DNA of 64,000 bases from Kondoa malvinella (GCA_039545315.1 BCIM01000001.1:1668807-1732806); one strand, 5' to 3'. Shown: positions 10,454 to 22,800, counted from the stretch's first letter. Program-made: numbers and translations. The notes: generated by a model from the sequence alone, not told the origin.

Positions 10454-11707
10454 TCATTCATCCCCATCAGGATTATACTCGCTCTCACCCGAACTGTCCT
10501 CCTGCCTTCCTCGCACTTGCAGTCTCTTGCGTCTTTTAGTCACTTCATCAACTTCATCTTCCGCTTCTTCCTCTTCCTCCTCATCCTCAGGTGGGACAGG
10601 CGTACTGACTTTCGTAGCTGCTTTACGTCTTGCTCTTGGACTAGGTGGAAGTAGAGGTGCGGGTGGAACAGGAGCAGATTGACTTTGACGAGGTTGAGAA
10701 CCAAACATGCCCTGAATCAAAATGAATCAGGCTAGACTCGTGACACGTACGCTTTACATGACTCACATCCAGATCATCTAGCGTCACGGGACTGTTTGAC
10801 CCAAAAGAATTGTCCATCTCTTGTAAATGAGCAGCACTATGCAACCCTCTTGACGAAGGAGCCAAAGAAGTAGCTTGAACGAAAATGTCTGTTGCTGAAT
10901 TCGAAGTTGGGAGAGTGTTTCTGTCCAACTTCCGCGAGGGAGAGACTGCTTGTGGTAAGGTGAAATCTGGTGGTGCGTTAGACTGAGGTAGACCAGCGCC
11001 AGTTTGCGACATGGGGAGGCCGTGCTGATTCTGATGTTGTGCTGGCATCGGCATGTATTGCTGAGGATAGGGATACTGCTGTGATATGGAAGAGGGAATG
11101 ATCTGATGAGGTGCTTGACCATAGGGAGCATTGTACATCTGAGCGAGCTGGTGTATCGGCATACTGGTAGCAGGATGCGGTGGTTGCATCCCATTCGGTG
11201 ACGGCACTGTGCTTTGCCAGAATGCTTCATACGAATTAGGTCGAGCTGGTTGATTCGGGCCATAGCCTGGCACCATCTGTGGATAAGGACTGTGTGCTGC
11301 CTCGCCTGGCCTGGAAGATGAAGAGCGCTTGCTTGCAGCTTCATGACTATTCGAATCCCGCTGTTTCCTCTTGCCTAAAGCAACAGCACTGGGTTGAATC
11401 AAGCCTTCTCCAGCTGAGGCGACAGCTCCAGATTGCCCTAGCTGCTGTCGTCGAGCTGCGTCTGCTTGTTGCTGCTCTGCCTTTTTTGAGAAAGAGTGCA
11501 ATCGTTCGACTTCGCCAATTCTCTTGTCTGACCAGCCCTTCTCGACCTTTAGGGCAGCGTAGGATAGTCTAAGGAATAACTGTAGTACACACACAGGGGA
11601 CTTTCATGAGGACGAGCTGATATAATTAGTGCGGAGCCGACGCTTACATTCTGGTGCGCCTGATTGCGATTGATGCCATTTGAAGCAGCAGTAGCAGTAG
11701 CTTCCAT
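10454..11707 (-). CDS. Hypothetical Pro/Gln/Ser-rich protein with acidic C-terminus
   Basis: Three exons (10454-10711, 10767-11579, 11648-11707) encode 376 residues. The N-terminal 50 residues look structured (QAHQNLFLRLSYAALKVEK then DKRIGEVERLH). The middle is low-complexity, rich in Pro, Gln, Met, Tyr and Ser, with a basic patch KRKQRD that could be a nuclear localisation signal. The C-terminus has an acidic run of Glu and Asp after a Pro-rich segment, then KRRKRLQVRGRQ. This composition is typical of nuclear regulators, but I do not recognise a named domain, so the function is open. The start (ATG 11707) is 180 bp from the stop of BYE1. Confidence 0.65.
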
Positions 11708-11887
11708 TTAAAAGGGGTAGTATCTCTGCGTAGATGCAAGTCTGCAAATTTGGGCGGTGAAGAGGAACAGAGCTGGACCATCTTTTGTCCAACTTCGATC
11801 GGCAGTAATAGTCCGAGATAAGCGACAGCCATACAAAAGTATACAACTACATTTGCCATTTGCTCTATTGTTACAGTCAAGGATACT

Positions 11888-14800
11888 TCAGCGTCTTCCT
11901 CTGTTGCTCCAGCCTGTATCCCTTGAGCGACTATCAAAATCTCTGCTCCCTCTTCTGTCTGATCCCCTCCTGTTGTAATCTCTGTCTCTGCCATAATCAT
12001 CCCTTCCATAATCATCTCGCTCGTCTCTAAAGCCTCGGCTGTTTCTCCTTGGTGGAGAGCGAGAACGCGATCTGTTTCGAGGTGGGCCACGACGATCCCA
12101 ATCCGCGTTACCATAAGATTGACCATACCCTTGCGGAGGAGGTTGGAAAGAAGAGAAGCCGCTGGGTCCAGTCGGAGGGTTAGGTGGAACAGCTGCCAAC
12201 AAAGTTTGCAATAGGTTCGGATCAGAAGCGAGGTTTTGCATAATGTTGGAGTTGCTGTGCAGAGCTGGAACGAGGTTCGGGTTGTTCATTAATCCAGCTG
12301 CTGCTTGGTTGTTGGCTGCAAATAGATTTTGAAGCGCTTGAGGTTGCGAAAGAAGACCTTGCAGGGCAACTGGATCGATCAATGACAGGTCTGGGGCTGC
12401 AGATGGAGGTGGACCAGGGAAACCAGCAGGCGCAGAAGGGAATTGTTGAGGTGTCATCTGTGTCATTGGAGGTGCTTGCATTGCTTGAGGTGTTTGAACA
12501 GGCGGTGTTGGGTTTGAGGGAGGCAAGACAGCTCCAGGTTGAACAGCACCCTTGACCATGACCATCACAGCCAAAAGCAGATCCGTATCCCTTTCTCCAG
12601 ATTCACCCAGAGCATGTTGATCAAGCAATTCAATGTACTCTGGCAGCGGCTCTTTGGCGAGCAAAGGAACCACGTAGATGTCTTTGACCACCCTCTTGAG
12701 CTGATCAGAAGGTGGGCAGACACCAAAGCGCTTCCTGTTGCTGAGAAATTGGATCAAGTGGCTCTGTTTGGCCGTCCCGCTTTCGGCTGTTGGTCTGTCT
12801 GGGTGTGACGCTGTTGGGCCATCAAGATCTGGTAGAAGGGCAACGACAACAAGTTCTCTCGAGCTGGCGAAAGCACATTGCACAAGGTAATCCAGAGCGG
12901 TCTTTGACTCGATTCGACCAGCCATGAACATTGAGGTAGGTAAGATAGACTTCCAGAGTTCTTCAGCTGAGCCTAACGCTCTGCCAGCTACTTGTACAGC
13001 GACGGATGGATAGCCGCCTTCATCCGGCATGAGCACGTCTCCACGCCAGACAGGTGCAAAGGAGCGAATAAACTCTGATTTGGGAACAGCATCGAGAGGT
13101 GGGGGACTGCCAGGCGGAGTGGTGGTGACAGGTGCCTTTGTAGCGCCGCTGAGAAGCTCTTCCAGCTCCATGTCGACATCGTCCGGAGCGGACGAGCCAG
13201 GAACGTTTGCGAATGGGTCGTACTCGTCATCTCCATCCCCTGCATTTGCCTTGCCATCTTCATCACCTTCTTGTTCGATCTTTGGTGTAGCAGGTGATTG
13301 GAAAGAACCCCAGATGGAAGAAAAGTCGAACTTGGCTTTCGAAGCAGGCGATTGGCCGCCAGATTCGGTTTGAGGAGGAGTACCTTCTTTGCCGAGAGCA
13401 GGTGTCGTTTGCATCGAAGCAGGTTCCGACACGATCAGCTGGTCCAAAAGAGCATTCTCCTCGGCGCCCAAATCGGGTTCAGGAATGAAGACGGACGACT
13501 GAGAGACGCTCGGCATGCGTGGTCGTTGACTAGAGCTATTGGAGCGCTGGTGATGAGGTGATCTGTTAACATCATCTGGCGGAGGCATTGACATAGATGG
13601 AGATCTTGCGCCGTTGAAGCTTTCGTTGAGCGCTTGCGGACTTTGTGCATCAATTTGCATGGATGATGTTGAAGCTCGCATGGATTCAGGAGCAGTCTTG
13701 TCCCTTGAAACATTCTCGGTGGTGGTGGCATCGTCGATGACCTCCTCGCCTTTATGCGTTTTCCGAATACGAGGTCCGGCTTCGACTTGCTTCACGCTGT
13801 CCTTCAGACTCCTAGCACGAACGTTCTCGGCCATGGCACGCAACTCTGGAGTGAGCAGATCTTCGGGCGAAAGGTTGACGACTTGTGTTGGCTCGAGACT
13901 ACCTGAACCGATTTGCAGTCGAAGTGTCTCGTTCGTCTTGATATTGTAGATGAGCGAACGGAACTTGCCCAGGTACTTGGCCTTGGGAGCTCGGTTTCTT
14001 CCGTCCCCGTCCGCATGCTGTTCGAAGAGTTCGGCTTCAACTTCAGATGAAAAGTCAAGAGATCGCTGAGATGGTGCTGATGTGTTGGTCTGACCAGGGA
14101 AGAAGATGGGCTCTAAAATCTTGGCCAGAGTCTCGATGCAAGACTGCCTAGTTCGATCTGACTGATGGCCAGATCCGCTCGAGCTTTCTTTGCGACGGGG
14201 AGCGGGTTTCTTAAAGGAAAGACAGGTCAATCTCTGGTCAGCATAGATGAAAGAAAACTCACTCTGCTACCATGTTTCGATAGACCCAAGCGTTCTCGTT
14301 TGTCCTCGACCAATTCCGCATCGCCTTCACCATTATAGTCATCATCCTCATCTTCGCTGCTGCTTAAGCCTTCTGCCTTTTTCTGCTTCTTACGCTTCAT
14401 AGAATTCACTCGAACAGTAGTTGACTTGGGCGCTTTCCTCTTCTTCCGCTGCTCGAAAGTTTGCACTGCATCGCTGCCCGAATCTTCGTCCATGCGGGTG
14501 TTGTTGGCGTCAGATGCCCCACCGTCGCTTCTTGCTTCCTTGTAATCTGGACCAGAGTCTTCATCTTGGCCAGTGGGTTCGTAGCCTTCGGGCAAATCTG
14601 CACAAGAAAAAAAAACGATAGTCAGCTCTCTTCGTTTGAAGATACAATAGGAAGATGAGAAAAGGGGGAGAAGGCAACCATGCTACCGCTCGATTGGACG
14701 AGACAGTCATGCAAGAATGGCCCACGCAATGTGGCTCATTGGCCTTTAGAGATACAGAGGGCGCGGTCACACTCATGCACGTTCTGCCTGCTGCCTCATC

Positions 14801-15546
14801 CTATGCTGGACAGTATGACAATGCTGGACCGCTGCAGGGTGTATCGAAGCACTCCGAGTAGGCGGATCGCGAAGTACGGGCAACAGCATCTCGATCGTCC
14901 AACACAGAGCTTTCTCTTTGCAAAGACAAACGTATAGGCTTGTATTTGGCAAAGAGACAGTCTGTTCGTGCGTTGAGACCCAAACCATGGTCGTATATCC
15001 AACTCTTCTACGACTTGATTTGGAAAGGTCCATGCAAGAAGGGGCGGGAGATTCAGACAGGGCAGAGAAGAGAAAGAACAGAAGAGTAGAACAGAGCAAG
15101 AGCAAAGACTCACACTGTGTAACGCCAGCGCCGACTTCGGTGCAAATCTCGCAGTAGTAGGCTTGAATCCTTCCCGCAGCATGAGGATCCATGTCCATAC
15201 ATCTGAAATGAAACCTGCAGGCAAGCATGAGTACTGGACTAGCAAAGCAAAGCATGTAGAGCGAGAATACGTACCAATTTTCACAGCCCTCGCATTGAAT
15301 CATTGGCGTCCCATCATCCGTCCCCAAGCAAATGCAGTACAAACGATTTGCTGCCGGTCCATTATCTCCATCTGCCGCATCTGCCCTTTGCGCGTTTGAT
15401 GTCTTTGCGCTGGATGATTTCGCTTGATTGCCTTTTCTGGCTTTAGCTTTCGAGGCTGCTGGTTTCTTTGCGGGCGCAGGCGAATGCTGGTGCGAGCGTG
15501 CAATCTCAACTGCTTTCGAGGACGGCTTTCTCGCTCTGGAACTCAT
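11888..15546 (-). CDS. BYE1: BYE1-like transcription elongation factor (PHD + TFS2M + SPOC)
   Basis: Four exons (11888-14209, 14263-14597, 15114-15214, 15275-15546) sum to 1010 codons. The order is: basic N-terminus; PHD finger at about 65-118 (LYCICLGTDDG, QCEGCENWFHFRCM, YYCEIC); Lys/Glu-rich linker; TFIIS central domain from about residue 250 (RQSCIETLAKILEP, KYLGKFRSLIYNIK); SPOC domain in the second half (VWRGDVLMPDEGGYP, LDYLVQCAFASSRELVVV); and a C-terminal Arg/Ser/Gly-rich tail with RSRSRSPPRR. Yeast Bye1 binds RNA polymerase II through its TFIIS-like domain and histone H3K4me3 through its PHD. Metazoan relatives are PHF3 and DIDO. The RS/RG tail is an extra likely to contact RNA or splicing factors. 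One intron is unusually long. Confidence 0.88.
14598..15113 (-). other. 516-nt intron of BYE1
   Basis: This intron (GTGAGT donor, TTGTGCAG acceptor with a T9 tract before it) is about ten times the usual length here. It contains no long frame consistent with the flanking exons. I see no convincing snoRNA or tRNA in it, though an AGAGAA element followed about 75 nt later by ACA occurs. It is listed because its length is out of line. Confidence 0.6.
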
Positions 15547-15941
15547 AGCGGCGTTTGGCAGGAAAATTGCCTTTGCCTGACTCGGTTTTACACTATCCCG
15601 GAACAAAGCAAGTGCAAGAGTGACAGCTATAGACGACTATCGCTGTAGCCTTGTCTCAAGCCGTTAGGTACAACAGGACACTGCCTGAAATTCTGTTCGT
15701 TGATAAGAGCGGCGGGCTTCTCGGAACAAAGTTCATTAAAGTGGCAACAGGTAGGATGCCGTCACAAGCTCAAGACTGAGTTACAGCCGCTCTATCTGCT
15801 GCCATTAATACGAATATACATTGGATACAAGCATCAGCGACAACAGCTGCGCCTCGATGCATCCGAAGCACAGCAGCTCCCACGCTTAGAACGACGGAGC
15901 TATAAAGTTGTTGTAATCCTTCGAACGAGAGGGAAACACAA
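15547..15941. other. Intergenic spacer, BYE1 start / OTU gene stop
   Basis: 395 bp containing the BYE1 promoter and the OTU gene 3' end. No further gene or RNA is recognised. Confidence 0.4.
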
Positions 15942-17371
15942 TCAACCAAATGCAAAGTATGCGCTATGGGACATATCTACGATCTTTTGTCCTGTAAAAC
16001 ACATCAAATTTACTGTCAGCTTCATCAAAATGTAAGAGAGTGGGTGAGACGCACTGAGGGAATTATAGTGCTCGCCGAGCCCATACATGTGACGATGATA
16101 CCTGATCAAGGAAATCAACATGTGGTTCTGACTTTGGCCGAGCCCTGATGCCGAGAACTCACGATAATCGTAAAGGTAATGCTTTGGTGAATTGCTCGTC
16201 GCCAATCTTGACAGTCTTGGTATGCGCTTGATATATATGAATGGGTACTTTGAATGCTTTTGATGCTGCTATGATCTGTCATCGAGTCATAACGTCAATC
16301 GACATCTGCAGTCCTAGTAAAGACGCACCTCTGGCTGACCGCCCCATTCCGAAGTCTTTTCTATCTTGTCACAATACGCAGCGTATTCCTCTGTGCAAGC
16401 GAAAATTGGTAAACATCGGACATTGCGCCGAGATCGCACATGCAAACTTACCTGGTGCCATAATTCCGTCGCTACCCTCTGTCTCTGATACGAGGAAAGG
16501 CAGGAATTCATCTGGGTTCTGTCGCATGTGCTGCGCAACGCCTGTCCGGACTGTCTGATATGTTTCGAGCTGAACAGATGTGTCAGCGATGGCACAAATG
16601 CATAGAGTATGAAGGCTCACTTCTCTATTGAAGCGATGCGAGTTCATCTGATCCGCTAGAGCCGCATACAGACTGTCACAATACAGTCTGAGCCAAATTT
16701 GAGGAATCGAAAAGCATGAATGCCCACCAATGCCCGTCTGGCGAAATCTCCCTGAGCTCCGCGTGCAGGCTTTTGCATATTCTCAACATTTCTTGATGCT
16801 CCTCTTCAGCCCAATCCGTATCTTTGTTTTCTTGCAATTCACGCCTCGCAGCCAATTGCATGTCAACAAATTCCTTTTCCCGCCTGTCTTTCCTAGCTTG
16901 TTGTCTGCTCTTGGCCCTAGAAGGCGAAAAGAGGTCTTTCATGCCGTTCTTGAAAGATGACATGGAACTGCTTGATTTGTTTGAGGAGGCTGAAATGGAC
17001 ACTGCTGAATTGCTAACGCTCGATGACGAGGGCGCAACAGAGGCCGTCTCTGTTATCGTCGACGGCGCTCTCTCTACTAGCCTGGTAGCACCTTTGTCGT
17101 TCTCGTCTGGTTCTGCATTCTTGTCTCGTTCATCGAGTTGGGTTAATAGCTGATCCGCCAAATCGTCTACTTGATTATCGTCCGCTGAAGACAAAGGCTC
17201 TGCAGGTGGTGGAGAGACAGCAACACCATTAGGCCTGCTTGGAGGCGGCGTGTGCTTCTTTTTCGACTTTGCTTTCTTTCTGTTGAAGAGAGCCGAAGCG
17301 AGACTGCCTTGCGCTGAAGTTGCAGGCGTCTTGTTGGCAGCCGCAGCGCTATTAGAGACTGTTGTGGCCAT
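15942..17371 (-). CDS. OTU-domain deubiquitinase, OTUD6-like
   Basis: Seven exons (15942-15991, 16055-16101, 16163-16275, 16329-16390, 16452-16569, 16621-16672, 16728-17371) give 361 residues. The catalytic motif PDGHCLYAALADQ spans an intron, with the nucleophile Cys at about residue 215. The partner His lies in LGEHYNSL near the C-terminus, as in OTU cysteine proteases. KTSEWGGQPEI and FKVPIHIYQAHT are further core motifs. The N-terminal half is low-complexity (Ser, Ala, Lys) with a coiled coil (RRELQENKDTDWAEEEHQEM) as in OTUD6A/B and yeast OTU2. Family members remove ubiquitin and act near ribosomes and translation. The start is the ATG at 17371; the upstream in-frame TTG is not needed. 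Confidence 0.87.
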
Positions 17372-17935
17372 GTCTAGTCCTTCAGATTTTGCTGCCTCTA
17401 AAAACAAGAGAGGGTGTCTCGCCAACGGCTATTGAGTATCTGCGGAAAGGCGGGGCTACAGGCGATTGCCACACTTGCTGGCCGCGATAAAGGGCCTGAT
17501 GTGTTGTCTCTGATCTTTACACAGCCTCGCCAAATATGAGCGAGTATGGCGGATAGAGATCAACCGACAACGCATGACTTGTTCGCCAACAAGCATTTTC
17601 AATTTCCACATGTCCCCTTCGTTATAAAAGTATACTGTGCTCTCTCCTTCATCTGTTGAGCGACTCGAGACTGCTGTCTGTCTGTTCCGAAAGGTCCGAA
17701 TGCGATACGCATGACTTGCACGAATACTGCCTTTCCACTTTTTTCCCCCGCTGTTTTGTGTTCTTTCTTGTCGTGGAATGATTGTGTACGAAGGTTACTG
17801 TCAGCGTAAAATACCGGCGAAGTATCAAGCCAAGTGTTCCCTTTCGAAATCTTATCATTCCTTAAACTAGTCTGGTCCTGCTACGCATATCTCTCCTCTT
17901 ACATTCAATTCCTTTCTTCCTGTGCAAGTACAAAC
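17372..17935. promoter_or_regulatory. Divergent promoter between the OTU gene and the GH16 gene
   Basis: 564 bp separate two divergently transcribed starts. A TATAAAAG element lies at 17623-17630 on the plus strand, about 300 bp before the GH16 ATG, with pyrimidine-rich sequence between it and the ATG. That would imply a long leader for the secreted enzyme. Whether this TATA is used is a guess from position and sequence alone. Confidence 0.35.
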
Positions 17936-19169
17936 ATGAGGATCTTTGCTTTCGCTCTCCTCTTTACTGCAAGCGCGTTAGCCAAATCCAGTCACAAAGA
18001 GCTCGCGAAATTGGTAGCGCGTGCAAACTCCTACAAGCTCGTATCAGATCTTAGCGGACGAGACTTCCTCGACGCGTTTGATTTCGAAGCTGGATCTGAT
18101 CCGAATGGAGGTGCATCAGTAGTAAGTAGCTGTCATACATTGAGAAGGAATCCAACGCGTTCTGTAGTATGTCAATGAAGCACAAGCTAGGAGAAACGGA
18201 CTTGCAACTGTGCAGAATGGTGCTGTTCGATTGTCGCTCGATACTACAAGGAAGAGCGAGTTCCGGAAAAGCGTCAAGCTAGTTTCAAAAAAGGCATACA
18301 AGTGGGTTCGCACTTCGACTTTTAAACTAAAGCTGATTCTGCCAGCTCTGGTCTCTTCATCCTCGACGTGGAACATCTACCTTCTGCTCCTGGATTGTGG
18401 CCTGCGCACTGGATGGTTTCGAAAGGCAAGTGGCCAGACAATGGAGAGATCGACATCATGTGAGCACTGTCCCATCTATTGGTCTCAAGCTCATACGATG
18501 TACAGTGAATTCGTACACGACTTTACCCAGAATTCCAACTCGCTTCACACCGGTTCGGGCTGCACCATGTCACGCAAGGGCTTCACTTCCGATTTCATGC
18601 TGGACAAGCCCAACGCCAACAATTGCGCATCAGAAGAGACCAATAATCAAGGGTGTGGTCTACGCGAGACGAAAAAGGGTACAGCTGGCGCTCCTTTCAA
18701 TCGGAACAATGGAGGTGTTTGGGCAACAGAATGGACAGACGAAGCGATCTCTATTTGGTTCTTCTCTCGAGATGATATACCTTCCGATATAAGTAGGAAA
18801 AGGCCGAATCCTAATAGCTGGGGTACACCGAGTGCAAGATTTGCTGGGTTCAACATGCCGAAATGTATCCAGGATCAACATTTGATCTTCAATACTTTGG
18901 CTTGTGGAACCTGGGCTGAAGGTGCTTGGAATTCGGGTGAGCACTTCCATGGTTAGCTAGATCACAGCTGATAGTAGTGCAGTCAACAAGGCAGCTGGCC
19001 AGACTAAATCGGCAGCGCAACAGACTGGCTATGACAGCTGCCTCGCATATGTTCGCAATAACGGGCAAGACTTTGAGGACGCGTACTGGTCCATCTTATC
19101 TCTACAAATAGTAAGAGCCTTGCCTTGGGACTATATAGCTCGCGCTGATTGTTGATGCAGTACAATTGA
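17936..19169 (+). CDS. Secreted glycoside hydrolase family 16 (beta-glucanase-like)
   Basis: Six exons (17936-18121, 18168-18301, 18346-18459, 18506-18936, 18983-19110, 19161-19169) encode 333 residues; the last exon has only 9 nt (Tyr-Asn-stop). The signal peptide is MRIFAFALLFTASALAKS. The GH16 core is clear: FILDVEHLPSAPGLWPAHWM, then GEIDIIE at about 139-145. That EIDIIE is the catalytic E-x-D-x-x-E, formed across an intron. W and aromatic residues follow as expected (GGVWATEW, SIWFFSRDDIP). The group includes fungal endo-1,3(4)-beta-glucanases and wall-remodelling enzymes; in basidiomycetes many act on the cell wall. The exact bond cleaved cannot be told from sequence. The next plus-strand gene, another surface-type protein, starts 130 bp after the stop. 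Confidence 0.88.
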
Positions 19170-19298
19170 TTTGTGGTTATATCGCGCATCGCGGGCGATG
19201 TCTTCTAACATAGTGTAATCATCAGGGTAGCCTAGCATTGTACAGAATATCGATAATTGCTTAGGTGACTGTATTTTGCCTCTTGCCCTCAGACGATC

Positions 19299-20575
19299 AT
19301 GTCTGGCACGATGAACTTCACGATTGATGACTTTGACAGTCCGATTACCTACCTACCGTCCCAAGCTAGCTGGACCACGAACGAGTCAGCCTTGCAGAGC
19401 ACTTCAATGAGTCGAACGCTAACATTACGCAAAAGCCCCTCGAACACTGCTACATTCGACGACTATGCAGATTACTACGAAAACACATATCACAGTACAA
19501 CAGATACCTCGAGCGCTTTCAATTTGACCTTTACGGGAACATCGGTGTCCATCTACGGACTTTCAGGACCGAATCAAGGCACATTCTCCGTCACGCTGGA
19601 TGGTACAGCATCAAACGACACGGCTTATGCAGCAGAAGAGTCCAAAGGACAGCTGTTATTCGCAGCTAGAAACCTTACGGCTTCGTCGCATTCGCTGGTG
19701 GTCAATAATCTTGGGTCTACGAGTGATGGAGAAGGGCAGGCTTTCACGCTGGACTATATTACAGTGGAGGTAGAGATAGGCGCACCTGGGTAAGGGATCA
19801 TACGAGTTGGTTTGCCCTGCGGCTTACCTCTTCTAGGGCAACTGTAACAAACACGACTGTCGAGGATACTGATGCAAGGCTGATATACGAAGGCACATGG
19901 GGAAACAACAGTAGATCTCTCTCTCGCCCGTCTGGCTTGGGCTGACCTCTTTGTGAAGGTGACACGCGATTTAGCGGCGGGACAACAAGCTATACGAATG
20001 GCGACGGCGCTTCCGTTAGCTTGCGATTTAACGGTGAGCTCATTCCTAATGATATACCGTCTTTCAAGCTAATGTTGTTTAGGCTCCGCTATCGCTGTGT
20101 ATGGTGACAAGGTGCGCTGTACGCTAACTTCAAGACGGCCAAGCTGATGTACTCTCTAGAGCAACGACCACCAATATTTTACCGTCACATTAGATGGTCA
20201 GAATACCACTCTGAACGCTGTTGCTGGTTGCGGCGGAGACTTTGGCAAGCTTTGCGAAAAGACGCTGCCTGGTTTACAATTCTATCAAGCGTACCTGAAT
20301 TCTTCCGAGCATTTAATCTCGGTTACGAATCTTGCTGGAGTGAATGATAGCTTCTTCGGTATGCTCACGTTTTCCACTGTCGAATTTCGCTTATAGGCCA
20401 CATTATAGATCTCGATCGCTTTGTAATATACGAACCGGCTACATACCTCAGCACAGCGAATACGACAGATGCTTCAGTAGCAGCAGCGGATTCAGCAGCG
20501 TCGACTCTCGCTCCGTTACTCTGGCCTTTGATGTTACTCCTCACATTATTTAGGCTAAATCGCCGGAGCCTATAG
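19299..20575 (+). CDS. Membrane-anchored protein with two beta-sandwich repeats
   Basis: Six exons (19299-19789, 19837-19910, 19959-20033, 20083-20111, 20160-20358, 20409-20575) sum to 345 codons. Two related halves are visible: the first has FTGTSVSIYGLSGPNQGTF and VTLDG, the second has FSGGTTSYTNGDGASVS, NGSAIAVYGDKSNDHQY and again VTLDG. Many N-x-S/T sites occur. The chain ends in a hydrophobic helix (LLWPLMLLLTLF) followed by RLNRRSL, so it looks membrane-anchored and outward facing. No signal peptide is seen at the chosen ATG, and the frame upstream is closed, which is awkward for a glycoprotein. Proteins with this repeat are common in basidiomycetes; their role is not known to me. Confidence 0.7.
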
Positions 20576-20638
20576 CGTATCGGGTGCTGTAGTAATGGAT
20601 AATTTCATGCACGCTTGTAATTACATGTCACTATGATT

Positions 20639-22782
20639 TTACTCGACAGCTTCACGGCCCGTGTAGCCATTCCATGAGACATCTCGACCAGCCTTGCGAC
20701 GCGTCACAATCTGGTCGTCTATATTGCGTGTATCTAATTGATACGCCTCGTACGTCTTGTGCAGATCTGCCTCGGGTTCAGGTGCGGGTTCCTTTTGCTC
20801 GAGGTATTCCATAGCGACGAGCTCTCCGATTTTTTGGTATGCCGAATGCGCAATCGATCGATGACCTTCTGCCTGGTCGTAGCCGTCGGCGACTTCTGTA
20901 ACAATCGCCAGCTCCTTGTCTGGGTCGATCAGGCTCAAGATATCTTGTTCGGCGCACAAAGTCTTCCTGATGTCGTTGATGGCCTCAGAAGCGGCAGCTT
21001 GAGCTTCCATTGCCGTGAAGGGAAAGAAAGGTATGATTCGACTGATGCGGGATGTGACTGAAGCCTGCATCAGAGAATCAGACAGATCAGATAGGAATGG
21101 GTTAGAGCTTACTGCCCAATGATGCTGCAGAGACTTTTTTACTCGCGCCGAGATCTCATTGTAGCGCTCTAGACTGAGTGTCAGCTCAGGAGGTTACACT
21201 CGAAGCTTGCTTACCCGTCGTCAGCTCGTGTGCTATCAAAGCCTCTTCTTCCTCCTTGAAGATGACAGAGATACACTCATCCACAACATTCGTTGCCAGG
21301 ATCCAGATGACTTGTGCAATGTCTTCCTTGTTACCAGACTTGTGATTGACGTAGGTGCCTATCGATATATTCAGTTTGAGTTCTCTCGTCAAGACTTAAG
21401 CGGTACCTTCTTGCCAGTAAGTCAGAAAGACCTGTTGCAACTCTCTTCCGGTCTTCTCGAACTCGTCGAGGAAGACAATGCAAGGCTGACCACGATTGCG
21501 TGAAAGAAAGTTGCTTAGAGGTGCGCCCTTCTCGTTGCCTGCATAGCCAGTCGCAGAGCCCAGCAGCTCCCACTTCGTCGTGATGTCGTTCATGGAGACG
21601 GAAAGAAGCGGCAGATTGAGTAATTGGCCTAGAGACTGCGCAAGATGCGTCTTGCCATGTCCGGAGGGTCTACCGGAATATCAGCTTCTTGTATACGGTA
21701 CAGAAGCGATACTGACCCAGCAAAGGCTAGAACAAGAGGTTTCTTTGCACCCAACATCCGATGCGTAACCAAACTGGACGTCACCGCCCTGATACCCCAC
21801 TCTTGCCCGATAAGAAAAAAAGGAATTCGCATGAGCTCTTCCATATCGTATTCCAGCATCTTGGCTCGCATCCGTAAAGTAGGCTTGCCAAGTCGAGTAG
21901 CCAGGTCCAGTAAGTAGCGATGGGAGAAGGTAAGCTTGCTTTCCAAAAGCTGGTGGAGTTGATCAGATGCATCAGAATCGAGGCCGGTGGGACGATCTGG
22001 AGGCGTGAACAGCACCAAAGGGACGGCTGATGGTGCAGCGCCGTAGGCTAGCAGATAGCGCACAAGGTTGGGGGACTGGAACCGCAGGGTAGGCGAATCG
22101 TAATCACCGGCAATGGCAAAGACCAAAGGCGACACAGAGAGGCACAAACCATACTCGTTGACTTTGACTTGACAGGGCATGTCAGGGTCGGATCCTGCTT
22201 TGAGACAGAATTCTACGATTTTCGGATCACCGCGACGAATGGCGTAGAAGAGCATTGTGACACCCCAGCTGTCCTTCTGGTTCAAGATCAGGCGCAAGAG
22301 GTATTCCGGTAGATGACTAGAGTAGGTCGTAGTTCGGTCAACATCGATTGTGCGATCCCTCAGTAGGACGGCGAGCTCTCTCTTAGCTGTCTGATGACAT
22401 TCTTCCCATTCGTTCGGGTCCAGAACTGATATATCAATCTTGCCAGCCGATGGTCCAGAGATGCGCAGGTGAAATATCTTCTGTTCGAGGCCAGCCCGTG
22501 AGCATAGAATTCACTGGAAAGTGTACCCACCTTGCGCTGAGCTTCTTCCTCCGCCTTTTCTATAGCATCCTGCTTTTCCTCGTCCGATATGATTTGCAAT
22601 ACGTCGACTTCATCTTGTGGTGCTGCAGCGGGTTCACAGTGCATTAGTACATGCTCGAACTCTAATCGCAAAGGCTCACGCAGTGAAAGTCCTCCCCATT
22701 TGTTCTTCCGCTTCTTGGGAGCACGCTTTTTGGCTGCTTCTCCATCGGCTAAGCCATACGACGCAGTTTTTCCGCCTGTCAT
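20639..22782 (-). CDS. Ankyrin-repeat ClpB-type AAA+ ATPase
   Basis: Six exons (20639-21064, 21113-21168, 21215-21358, 21407-21669, 21717-22480, 22531-22782) give 634 residues. The N-terminus is Lys-rich with an acidic coil. Ankyrin-like units follow (SWGVTMLFYAIRRGDPKIVEFCLKAGSDP, with a second unit ending VRYLLAYGAAPS). Then comes one AAA+ module: Walker A GPSGHGKT at about 339-346, Walker B CIVFLDE ending at about 408, sensor-1 WILATN. The C-terminal lid resembles Clp D2 (RIIPFFPFTAMEA). The ankyrin plus single ClpB D2 layout recalls human CLPB (Skd3), a mitochondrial disaggregase, but I see no clear mitochondrial presequence. The 3' end converges on the plus-strand gene with 63 bp between stops. 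A (GA)n tract lies just upstream of the start. Confidence 0.82.
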
Positions 22783-22800
22783 TTGCGTAGAGAGAAAGGA

